Shown piece by piece: positions 1-4,949 of a stretch of 8,368 nucleotides of DNA (its first letter is position 1; every line of letters starts with the position of its first letter). Source of the stretch: Helicobacteraceae bacterium (lineage in GTDB: Bacteria > Campylobacterota > Campylobacteria > Campylobacterales > SZUA-545). The stretch spans positions 1 through 8,368 of the forward strand of contig JAISMA010000003.1 of assembly GCA_031276985.1 (NCBI GenBank), in the 5' to 3' direction. The notes below the pieces were generated by a model. That model made no database searches. It saw only the letters and a list, made by a program, of their open reading frames with translations, and was not told where the DNA came from. A program made the position numbers and the translations under genes.

Positions 1-280
1 GCTTGCCGTTTGCGTCGCGTTTGGCGCAAATAGCGCAAAAGAAGCGTTTGAGCGCGGTTCGGCGGCTGGAAATCAAGGCAATTTTCAAGAAGCGATCAAG
101 CATTACACGCAAGCGATCAAGATTGATCCAAATTACGCAAACGCTTACAACAATCGCGCCGCCGCTTACACCGTTTTGAGCGATCTAAAAAGCGCCGCGA
201 AAGATGCCAAAAAAGCGTGCGAACTCGGCGATTGTAGGGCGTTGCGGTATTTGGAAAGCAATAAACTGTTGCGCGATTAG
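1..280 (+). CDS. TPR-repeat protein, probably exported (5' end missing)
   Basis: The reading frame enters from the left edge (first full codon at position 2) and ends at TAG 278-280, giving 92 visible residues. The first residues (LAVCVAFGANSA, then KEAFERG) look like the end of a signal peptide with a cleavage site around the Ala-rich stretch, so the protein is probably periplasmic or a lipoprotein; the true N terminus lies outside the window. Residues of about 17-50 form a classic tetratricopeptide unit (GNFQEAIKHYTQAIKIDPNY), followed by a second helical pair (NAYNNRAAAYTVLSDLKSA). The tail contains CELGDC, a two-Cys pattern I associate with small Campylobacter/Helicobacter TPR or Sel1-like proteins. 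TPR units bind other proteins; the partner cannot be told from sequence. It is the only intact-looking plus-strand gene here. The family call is solid, the exact role unknown. Confidence 0.75.
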   Translation, partial: LAVCVAFGANSAKEAFERGSAAGNQGNFQEAIKHYTQAIKIDPNYANAYNNRAAAYTVLSDLKSAAKDAKKACELGDCRALRYLESNKLLRD

Positions 281-323
281 CCGCAAATTAGCGCTTATCA
301 GCCGAGAAATAACGCCAAAGGTT

Positions 324-606
324 ATCGCAAACGACGAATTTTATATGCGATTTGCGTTAAACGAAGCGTGGGAACGCCAGATTTTGACCTATCCAAATCC
401 TAGCGTCGGCGCGGCTTTGCTTGAACATTGCGATCTCGCCGCACGCGGAGATCAACGCCTTTTACGACGCTTTTTGCGATCTTTGCGCGGATAAAGCGGC
501 TATCGCAAGGCTAAGCGCGCTCAAAACCAGCGGCGAAATTTGCGACTTTTTGCGCGAAAATCACGGCGGGCTATTTGGCGGAGTTTCTTCGCCGTTTTCG
601 CGCTAA
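324..606 (+). pseudogene. ribD: Remnant of ribD (riboflavin deaminase/reductase), frameshifted and truncated
   Basis: Two overlapping frames together match the start of RibD, the bifunctional pyrimidine deaminase/reductase of riboflavin synthesis. In the first frame the stretch DEFYMRFALNEAWERQ followed by LTYPNPSVGAAL resembles the RibD N terminus (an in-frame ATG is at 345). After about position 420 the match jumps to the next frame: HAEINAFYDAF, with the Zn-binding His and catalytic Glu at codons 442-450, then a SGEICDFLRENHGGLFGG segment typical of Campylobacterota RibD. In an intact RibD roughly 20 or more residues separate VG from HAE; here there are about nine, so a deletion accompanied the frame change. 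The frame stops at TAA 604-606, before the expected TLEPC second zinc motif and the whole reductase domain, and no frame continues it. Seen: the two motif blocks. Inferred: gene decay. A sequencing error could explain the shift but not the missing segment and 3' loss. Confidence 0.6.
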
Positions 607-633
607 AAAGAGCGATCGCGCCAAACGCGATCG
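605..633 (-). terminator. Rho-independent terminator of the tal-pilT-rplY-pth operon
   Basis: Read on the minus strand, 36 bases after the pth stop there is an 8-bp perfect stem CGATCGCG / CGCGATCG (arms at 626-633 and 613-620) with a 5-base loop, extendable by an AG/CT pair past a bulged C. It is followed by CTCTTTTT, with the T-tract at 605-609. The polarity of the T-tract fits termination of the minus-strand operon only; the plus strand has no T-run after the hairpin. The T-tract abuts the stop codon of the ribD remnant. Confidence 0.6.
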
Positions 634-668
634 GCTTGTCTCAAAACCAAACGAAGCCAAGCGAGAGT

Positions 669-1223
669 TTAGATCGCGCCGCTTTTTGTACGCGTCGCTT
701 GAACGCGCTCAAGCGGTTCGCTTACCAGCGCCAAAGCCGCGTCGCTCGCTAACTCTATCCATTCGTCAAGCGCCGCCGCCTCGTCCGCGCTCCAAACGCC
801 AAGCACGTAATCGACGGCGCTTTGATCGCCGCTTGGACGACCCACGCCCATTCGCGTCCGAAAATAGTCCGCGCCGCACAGCGCGTCGATCGATTTCAGC
901 CCGTTATGCCCGCCGCTAGAGCCGCCGAATTTGAAGCGAAGCGCGCCAAAGGGCAGATCGATATCGTCGTGAGCGACGATAATTTTTTCCGGTTTGTAGA
1001 AGTTTTTGACCGCCAAAACGCTTTCGCCGCTTAGGTTCATAAAGGTTGTCGGTTTCAGGATTAGCAGATCGTCGCGCTTATGCAATTCGCCTTTGAAAGC
1101 GGCTTTGGAGACGTTCGCGGGTTTAAGCCGATCGATCAGGCGATCGGCAAGCAAAAAACCCGCGTTGTGTCGCGTACGCTCGTATCGTTTGGAAGGGTTG
1201 CCAAGCCCTACGATCAGCGTCAT
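669..1223 (-). CDS. pth: Peptidyl-tRNA hydrolase
   Basis: Pth cleaves the ester bond of peptidyl-tRNAs that drop off ribosomes, recycling tRNA in the cytoplasm. The 184-residue product is full length for bacterial Pth1. Family residues are all present: GLGNP with Asn9, RHNAGF with catalytic His19, KPTTFMNLSG with Asn63, VAHDDIDLPFG with Asp86 (the partner of the catalytic His), and GGSSGGHNGLKSI with Asn107, plus the GVGRP strand near residue 126. The ATG at 1221-1223 overlaps the rplY stop codon in an ATGA arrangement, so translation is probably coupled to rplY. It is the last gene of the tal-pilT-rplY-pth operon and is followed by a terminator at 605-633. The rplY-pth pair is conserved in Campylobacterota and many other bacteria. 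Confidence 0.97.
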   Translation of the reverse strand: MTLIVGLGNPSKRYERTRHNAGFLLADRLIDRLKPANVSKAAFKGELHKRDDLLILKPTTFMNLSGESVLAVKNFYKPEKIIVAHDDIDLPFGALRFKFGGSSGGHNGLKSIDALCGADYFRTRMGVGRPSGDQSAVDYVLGVWSADEAAALDEWIELASDAALALVSEPLERVQATRTKSGAI

Positions 1224-1756
1224 TTAGCTTTGATGACTCCCGTAATGGCTATTCGCCCGTCAAGCAGGATTTTCACGCCTTTTGGCGCTTGCACGTCGCG
1301 GGCTAAAATCGTGTCGTTTACATCCAGCGCGCTTACGTCGATCGCAAAAGCATCCGGCAGGTCTTTGCCCAAGCACTGAACGGGGATGCGCTTTTTCATC
1401 GTGATAAAAACGCCTTTATTCTTAACGCCTTTAGGCGTTCCGACGGTTTTTACGGGGACGAGATAACGCGAAAGTTTATCTTTGACCACCTCGCGCAGAT
1501 CGACGTGAAGCAACTCGCCGCTAACGGGATCGGCTTGATACTCCTCGATTACGACGAGGCGTTTTTTCGCGTCGACTTTCACCTCGAAGGCGAGTTTTGT
1601 TTTGTTTTTCACAAAGCGGACAAAGTCGTTTCGCTTAAACGCCGCGTTGATATTGGGTTCGCCGCCGCCGTATATATTGGCGATCAGATAACCATCCTTG
1701 CGGAGCGCTTTGGTCGCGCTCTTGGCAGTACTCTCTCTGACTATGCCTTCTAGCAT
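1220..1756 (-). CDS. rplY: Large ribosomal subunit protein bL25, Ctc/TL5 two-domain type
   Basis: bL25 binds 5S rRNA in the central protuberance of the 50S subunit; the longer Ctc form is also known as a general stress protein. The product is 178 residues from the chosen start, the length I recall for Campylobacterota homologues. The N-terminal domain (about 1-92) carries the family start MLEGIVRES and the SGELLHVDLREV strand; the C-terminal beta domain (about 93-178) includes PVKTVGTPKGVKNKG and DLPDAFAIDVSALDVNDTI. The frame is open further upstream to a TTG at 1804, and another ATG lies at 1765, but the ATG at 1756 matches the family N terminus and has AAGGA (1765-1769) eight bases ahead, whereas the 1765 ATG would overlap that site. 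Its stop TGA overlaps the pth ATG by four bases. A TATAAT box at 1813-1818 suggests an extra promoter inside the operon. Confidence 0.95.
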   Translation of the reverse strand: MLEGIVRESTAKSATKALRKDGYLIANIYGGGEPNINAAFKRNDFVRFVKNKTKLAFEVKVDAKKRLVVIEEYQADPVSGELLHVDLREVVKDKLSRYLVPVKTVGTPKGVKNKGVFITMKKRIPVQCLGKDLPDAFAIDVSALDVNDTILARDVQAPKGVKILLDGRIAITGVIKAK

Positions 1757-1764
1757 ATTGAGCA

Positions 1765-1769
1765 TCCTT
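1765..1769 (-). promoter_or_regulatory. Ribosome binding site that fixes the rplY start
   Basis: On the minus strand AAGGA lies eight bases before the ATG at 1756. It overlaps the alternative upstream ATG (1763-1765), which would therefore have no usable site, so the MLEG start is preferred. Confidence 0.6.
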
Positions 1770-1812
1770 GTCTTAGATTTGTTAGCCGCTAAAACGGCAA
1801 ACAAGGGCGCGC

Positions 1813-1818
1813 ATTATA
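1813..1818 (-). promoter_or_regulatory. Probable -10 box of an internal rplY promoter
   Basis: The minus strand reads a perfect TATAAT here, between the pilT stop (1826-1828) and the rplY start (1756). A start near 1806 would give a leader of about 50 bases. No convincing -35 box is visible 16-18 bases upstream, which is common for sigma-70 promoters in Campylobacterota. An independent promoter would let bL25 and Pth be made at higher levels than PilT and Tal. Confidence 0.45.
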
Positions 1819-1825
1819 CTAGAGC

Positions 1826-2989
1826 TTAGCCAAAACTCTGCTTAATCTTGAATACGCCGACCTCTTTTGGCAGATCGATTTTTTCCGCGATCGCGCCGCG
1901 AATGCGAATTTTCAGATCGTCGGGGCTGTTGGCGTTTGCCAGCGCCTCTTCTTCGCTGATCGTTCCCGCTTTGTAGTGATCGAAAAGCGACTGATCAAAA
2001 GTTTGCGTGCCGTAGATCTCCCTGCCTTCGGCTAAAGCGTCTTGAACCTCGTCGTCGCGGTAATTGGCGATCATATCGATTACGCGCGGCGTGTCAAGCA
2101 ATATCTCGATCGCTGGAATTCGCTTATTGTTCGTCGTCTTGACGAGGCGCTGGGAGACAATGCCCGCAAGCGTGCTTGCAAGCGTAAGGCGAATGCGGTT
2201 TTGCTCCTCTTTTGCAAACATGCCAATCACGCGGTTAATCGTCTCCTTGCTGTCTAGCGTGTGAAGCGTGGAAAGCACCAAATGCCCCGTCTCCGCCGCG
2301 TGCATAGCGATCTCTATGGTCTCCAGATCGCGCATTTCGCCCACGAGGATAATGTCGGGATCTTCGCGCAAAGCGCCGCGCAAAGCGTTTGCGAAACTGA
2401 GCGTGTCTTCGCCGATGCTTCGCTGGTTGATGATGCATTTTTTATCGCGGTGGACAAACTCGATCGGATCTTCGATCGTAATAATATGCTCGCGCCGTTT
2501 TGAGTTGATCTCGTCGATTAACGCCGCCAAAGTGGTCGATTTGCCGCTTCCCGTTATGCCCGTAACCAAAATCAGCCCGCGCTTTTTCGTCGCAAGCGAA
2601 TAGAGCGACTTTGGCAGTCCAAGTTCGCCGATCGTCTGAATATCGGTCGGAATCGTTCTGAAAACCGCCGAAAGCCCGTCTTTTTGGAAAAACGCGTTGG
2701 CGCGAAATCGAAACCTCTCGTCCAGTTGAAAGGTAAAATCGACCTCTTTGTTGGCGACCAGCTCCCCAAAGCGTCCGCGCAACATCTCTTTCGCCATTGT
2801 CAGCGCGTCCGATCGGCTCATAATGTCCTCGCTCAAAGGCACAATATCCCCTCTAACGCGCCCCATAATTTTCTGCCCCGCCTTTATATGCAGGTCGCTT
2901 CCGTTTTTCTGAACAAGCGTTTTAAGATAACCTTTAACCCGTTCGGTTACCTCAAAACTTAACTCCGCTACATTTACCTCTACAGCCAC
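1826..2989 (-). CDS. pilT: PilT/PilU-family type IV pilus ATPase (PilU-like C terminus)
   Basis: Hexameric cytoplasmic motor ATPase that powers type IV pilus retraction at the inner membrane. The 387-residue product has the N-terminal PAS-like region with SDLHIKAGQ (31-39), Walker A GITGSGKST (144-152), the Asp box TIEDPIEFVH (171-180), Walker B DPDIILVGEMRD (210-221, Glu218) and the His box HLVLSTLHT (236-244). The C terminus lacks the AIRNLIRE signature of classical PilT and instead reads QTFDQSLFDHYKAGTISEEEALANANSPDDL (329-359), which resembles PilU. That points to an accessory retraction ATPase, though Campylobacterota may use this form alone. The start is GTG (2987-2989), preceded four bases earlier by a near-perfect Shine-Dalgarno AAGGAGG (2994-3000); no in-frame ATG lies near. 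It begins 20 bases after the tal stop, so it shares that transcript. No other pilus gene is in the window. Confidence 0.93.
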   Translation of the reverse strand: MAVEVNVAELSFEVTERVKGYLKTLVQKNGSDLHIKAGQKIMGRVRGDIVPLSEDIMSRSDALTMAKEMLRGRFGELVANKEVDFTFQLDERFRFRANAFFQKDGLSAVFRTIPTDIQTIGELGLPKSLYSLATKKRGLILVTGITGSGKSTTLAALIDEINSKRREHIITIEDPIEFVHRDKKCIINQRSIGEDTLSFANALRGALREDPDIILVGEMRDLETIEIAMHAAETGHLVLSTLHTLDSKETINRVIGMFAKEEQNRIRLTLASTLAGIVSQRLVKTTNNKRIPAIEILLDTPRVIDMIANYRDDEVQDALAEGREIYGTQTFDQSLFDHYKAGTISEEEALANANSPDDLKIRIRGAIAEKIDLPKEVGVFKIKQSFG

Positions 2990-3009
2990 GCTTCCTCCTT
3001 CCTACCGAA

Positions 3010-3957
3010 TTAAGCTAAAGTTGAAATTATATCTGAAAAAGCCCGCTCAAATTGAGCTAGTCCTTCGCTTAAAAGTTTATCGCATAAGCGCTCAAAATTT
3101 ATGTCCTTAGCGTCAAGCTCGCCAAAAAAGGCGGAAATTTGATCGGGCGCGATCGGCAGTCTGCTTTCGCGCTCGCCGCCCGCCAAAAAAGCGTCGATCG
3201 CGGCTAACGGCGCGGTGTTGATCGCGTTGTCGCCAAGCAGTTCGCTAACGTAATAATCCGCGCTTAACCCGCCGCCTTTAACGCCCGTGCTGGCAAACAG
3301 GACGCGGACGTTCTTTCGCGCCGCGTTAGCGATCAAATTGTAGTGATTGGCGGCGTTCATGATTCCCGTTTTTGCCCTAAGCTCCTTTGGCAGCCGATCG
3401 TCGATAGCGCGATCGAAACGGCTAACAAAAACGCTGATTACAAGCGGCGTTTCGTTGTCCTTCGCCGCGTTTAGCAGTTTTTGCGTCTGCGCGGTTGAAA
3501 AAACAAGCGTCGCGTTGGTCGGAACGCCGAGTTTGAGCAGCTCTTTTATCGCTATAACGCCCTCGTTTGTGGCGGGGACTTTGATCATAACGTTTTTGCG
3601 CCCAATCGCCTTATGCAGTCTTCGCGCCTCCTCGATCGTGCTTGGCGCGTCATGCGCGAAAGCGGGATCAACCTCGATGCTCACAAAGCCGTCTTGATTG
3701 TCAAAGCAAGGTTTAAGCGCGTCGGCGGCGTTTTGCGCGTCGGCGATCGCAAGCGCTTCGTAAAGCCGTTTGCCCGCGACGCCAGTGCCTTTTAGCGCCG
3801 CGATCTGCGATTTGTAGGCGGCTTTGTTTGCGATTGCCTGCTGAAAAATCGCGGGGTTTGTCGTTACGCCGCGCGCGCCGCGCTCCAGATATTTGGGTAG
3901 ATCGCTATCGATAAAATCCCGATCAAGATAATCAATCCACAACGAAAAAGAGTTCAT
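3010..3957 (-). CDS. tal: Transaldolase
   Basis: Transfers a dihydroxyacetone unit from sedoheptulose 7-phosphate to glyceraldehyde 3-phosphate in the non-oxidative pentose phosphate pathway (cytoplasm). The 315-residue sequence carries the family landmarks: LWIDYLDRD (Asp9), the phosphate/loop motif GVTTNPAIF (30-38), SIEVDP (Glu95), Schiff-base Lys126 in VMIKVPATNEG, TNATLVFS (147-154), VFVSRFDRAID (177-186) and VLFASTGVK (219-227). The length and C-terminal helix (LLSEGLAQFERAF) fit the long TalB-like form found in Campylobacter and Helicobacter. The ATG at 3955-3957 has GGAGGA a few bases upstream. It leads the tal-pilT-rplY-pth run. In C. jejuni tal follows cheVAW and serB; here a gene-free, repeat-rich 491-bp stretch lies between cheW and tal, so its promoter is uncertain. 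Confidence 0.95.
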   Translation of the reverse strand: MNSFSLWIDYLDRDFIDSDLPKYLERGARGVTTNPAIFQQAIANKAAYKSQIAALKGTGVAGKRLYEALAIADAQNAADALKPCFDNQDGFVSIEVDPAFAHDAPSTIEEARRLHKAIGRKNVMIKVPATNEGVIAIKELLKLGVPTNATLVFSTAQTQKLLNAAKDNETPLVISVFVSRFDRAIDDRLPKELRAKTGIMNAANHYNLIANAARKNVRVLFASTGVKGGGLSADYYVSELLGDNAINTAPLAAIDAFLAGGERESRLPIAPDQISAFFGELDAKDINFERLCDKLLSEGLAQFERAFSDIISTLA

Positions 3958-3991
3958 CGCATCCTCCGCGTCAAGCTATTGCGTTATCCTA

Positions 3992-4049
3992 ATGCAAAAA
4001 GCCTTGCGCCGCGCTCGCCCTCGTCATTGCGTATGCGAAAAGCCTTGCG
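3992..4049. repeat. Pair of 17-base direct repeats upstream of tal
   Basis: ATGCAAAAAGCCTTGCG at 3992-4008 and ATGCGAAAAGCCTTGCG at 4033-4049 differ at one base and are 41 bases apart, close to four helical turns. Each contains GCAA or GCGA ... TTGC, a weak internal dyad. They lie 35-92 bases upstream of the tal start, a plausible place for a regulator to bind, but they may equally be part of the repeat cluster. Confidence 0.45.
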
Positions 4050-4085
4050 TTTCGGCGATCGTCTTCATCATTCCGCATAACGACC

Positions 4086-4158
4086 CGTCATACCCGCGCC
4101 ACCCTCTCGTCATTCTGCGACTTCGCGCAGAATGACAAAGAGGAAAGCGGGTATGACG
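4086..4158. repeat. REP-like nested palindrome (73 bp)
   Basis: The outer arms CGTCATACCCGC (4086-4097) and GCGGGTATGACG (4147-4158) are perfect reverse complements. Inside them CCTCT (4103-4107) pairs with AGAGG (4139-4143), and the inner arms GTCATTCTGCG (4109-4119) and CGCAGAATGAC (4126-4136) are again perfect, around a 6-base loop. The whole can fold into one long hairpin of 28 base pairs with small internal loops. There is no T-tract on either side, so it is not a simple terminator. The GTCATxCC...GGxATGAC layout resembles dispersed intergenic palindromes known from many bacteria (REP, Rickettsia RPE, Neisseria dRS3-like). Two nested GTCAT arms suggest one such element inserted into another. 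Confidence 0.75.
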
Positions 4159-4301
4159 GTAGGACTTGATAACAACGAGCGCTTTCGCGGGTATGATGTA
4201 AATATCGGGTTTTCGTAAAAATGAAAGCAAACAACAACGCGACGAATCGTGAAACAGGCAAACAACAATCGGAATGCCTTAAACAGTTGAACGCGCCTGC
4301 T

Positions 4302-4324
4302 GTCATTGCCGCGTAGGCGGAAAT
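4302..4324. repeat. Half-size REP-like hairpin
   Basis: GTCATTGCCGC followed by GTAG and GCGGAAATC forms a short stem (ATTxCCGC against GCGGxAAT, one mismatch). The GTCATT start and the paired CCGC/GCGG core match the larger palindrome at 4086-4158, so it looks like a diverged copy of the same family. Confidence 0.45.
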
Positions 4325-4387
4325 CTATTTCTTAAAGACAATCGCAACTCAAACGCCAATCGTAAAATCTTTAGCTTCTTTTTTAGA

Positions 4388-4407
4388 TGCCCGCGGAAAA
4401 GCGGGTA
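4388..4407. repeat. Small REP-like hairpin downstream of cheW
   Basis: TGCCCGC (4388-4394), a 6-base loop GGAAAA, then GCGGGTA (4401-4407) form a 7-bp stem with one G-T pair. The GCGGGTA arm is the same as in the 4086-4158 palindrome. It lies about 40 bases past the cheW stop. A T-run (4378-4384) sits on the plus-strand 5' side, so on the minus strand the hairpin is followed by A residues and does not look like an intrinsic terminator; it could still protect the 3' end of the cheVAW mRNA. Confidence 0.45.
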
Positions 4408-4448
4408 TAGCGAGAGGCGTAAAGGGGACGAGAGGGCGCGAAGAGGCG

Positions 4449-4949
4449 TTAAAAGGCGCGTTTGAATAGCGCCTCGATACGAAGTATCGTGATAATGCTG
4501 TCCTCGCGTTTGCCTACGCCGTAAATATGATTATCGTCGCCTTCAATGCTATCGGGCGCGGGATCGATGTCGGACTCTTTTAGGCGGATCGCCTCCGTGA
4601 GCTTGTCGATCACAAAACCGCTAACCTGATTTTTGTTGCGAATGACGATAAATCGCGTTTCGTCCGAATAGGCGGATTTCTGCCCGTTGAATTTGCGCCT
4701 TAGATCGATTAACGGAAGCACGTTGCCGCGCAGATTAAACACGCCGACGACGTAATCGGGCGTAGACGGCACGCGAGTCGCCGCCAGCGGCTTGATAATC
4801 TCCTGAATCGAAAGAATCGGCACCGCGAACTCCTCTTCGTCGACCATAAAACAGACGAGTTGCACTACGTCTTCGTCGCGCGCGGGCTCGTTTTGCGCCC
4901 TTTTTTGCCTCTGTTGATTTTGTATAACCTGTTTTAATTGCTCGCTCAT
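4449..4949 (-). CDS. cheW: Chemotaxis coupling protein CheW
   Basis: Scaffold protein that links chemoreceptors to the kinase CheA in membrane-associated arrays. The 166-residue product has a charged, Gln-rich N-terminal tail (about 1-26), then one CheW beta-barrel domain: VVQLVCFMVDEEEFAVPILSIQEII, the receptor/kinase-contact segment VVGVFNLRGNVLPLIDLRRKF (67-87, with the conserved Arg74) and ISGFVIDKL-type strands near 109-118. The tail LRIEALFKRAF is the usual C-terminal helix. Its ATG (4947-4949) overlaps the cheA stop in an ATGA arrangement, with GGAG eight bases upstream inside cheA, so translation is probably coupled and keeps CheA and CheW in proportion. It is the last gene of cheV-cheA-cheW. 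Confidence 0.96.
   Translation of the reverse strand: MSEQLKQVIQNQQRQKRAQNEPARDEDVVQLVCFMVDEEEFAVPILSIQEIIKPLAATRVPSTPDYVVGVFNLRGNVLPLIDLRRKFNGQKSAYSDETRFIVIRNKNQVSGFVIDKLTEAIRLKESDIDPAPDSIEGDDNHIYGVGKREDSIITILRIEALFKRAF

Larger units (their letters stand above)
3958..4448. other. Gene-free, repeat-rich spacer between cheW and tal
   Basis: This 491-bp stretch has no convincing gene on either strand; the short minus-strand frames through it run across palindromes and show no recognizable domain. It holds a 73-bp nested palindrome (4086-4158), a smaller hairpin of the same type (4388-4407), a GTCATTGCCGC half-element (4302-4312), a stray GCGGGTATGATG arm (4187-4198), a 17-base direct repeat (3992-4008 and 4033-4049) and a repeated GCAAACAACAA (4227-4237 and 4258-4268). 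None of the hairpins has a T-tract on the proper side, so no terminator for cheVAW is evident. In C. jejuni serB occupies this position; I see no trace of it. Confidence 0.75.

Noticed and set aside
575..919. Plus-strand Arg-rich frame of 114 codons
   Set aside because: It lies mostly antisense to pth; the Arg/Ala-rich translation is a product of the complementary strand of a GC-rich gene.
1757..1804. N-terminal extension of rplY from a TTG at 1804
   Set aside because: The added residues do not match the bL25 family start, and the ribosome binding site favours the ATG at 1756.
1505..2503. Plus-strand frames opposite rplY and pilT
   Set aside because: They are antisense to genes with clear catalytic or structural motifs and resemble no protein family.
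4227..4268. GCAAACAACAA repeated at 31-base spacing, considered as iterons or a mini CRISPR
   Set aside because: There are only two copies, the unit is short and no Cas or replication gene is near.
4024..4306. Two overlapping minus-strand frames of 68 and 72 codons in the cheW-tal spacer
   Set aside because: They run through the palindromes, show no domain or SerB likeness, and lack good ribosome binding sites.
4388..4407. Intrinsic terminator for cheVAW
   Set aside because: The stem is followed by A residues on the minus strand; the T-run lies on the wrong side.
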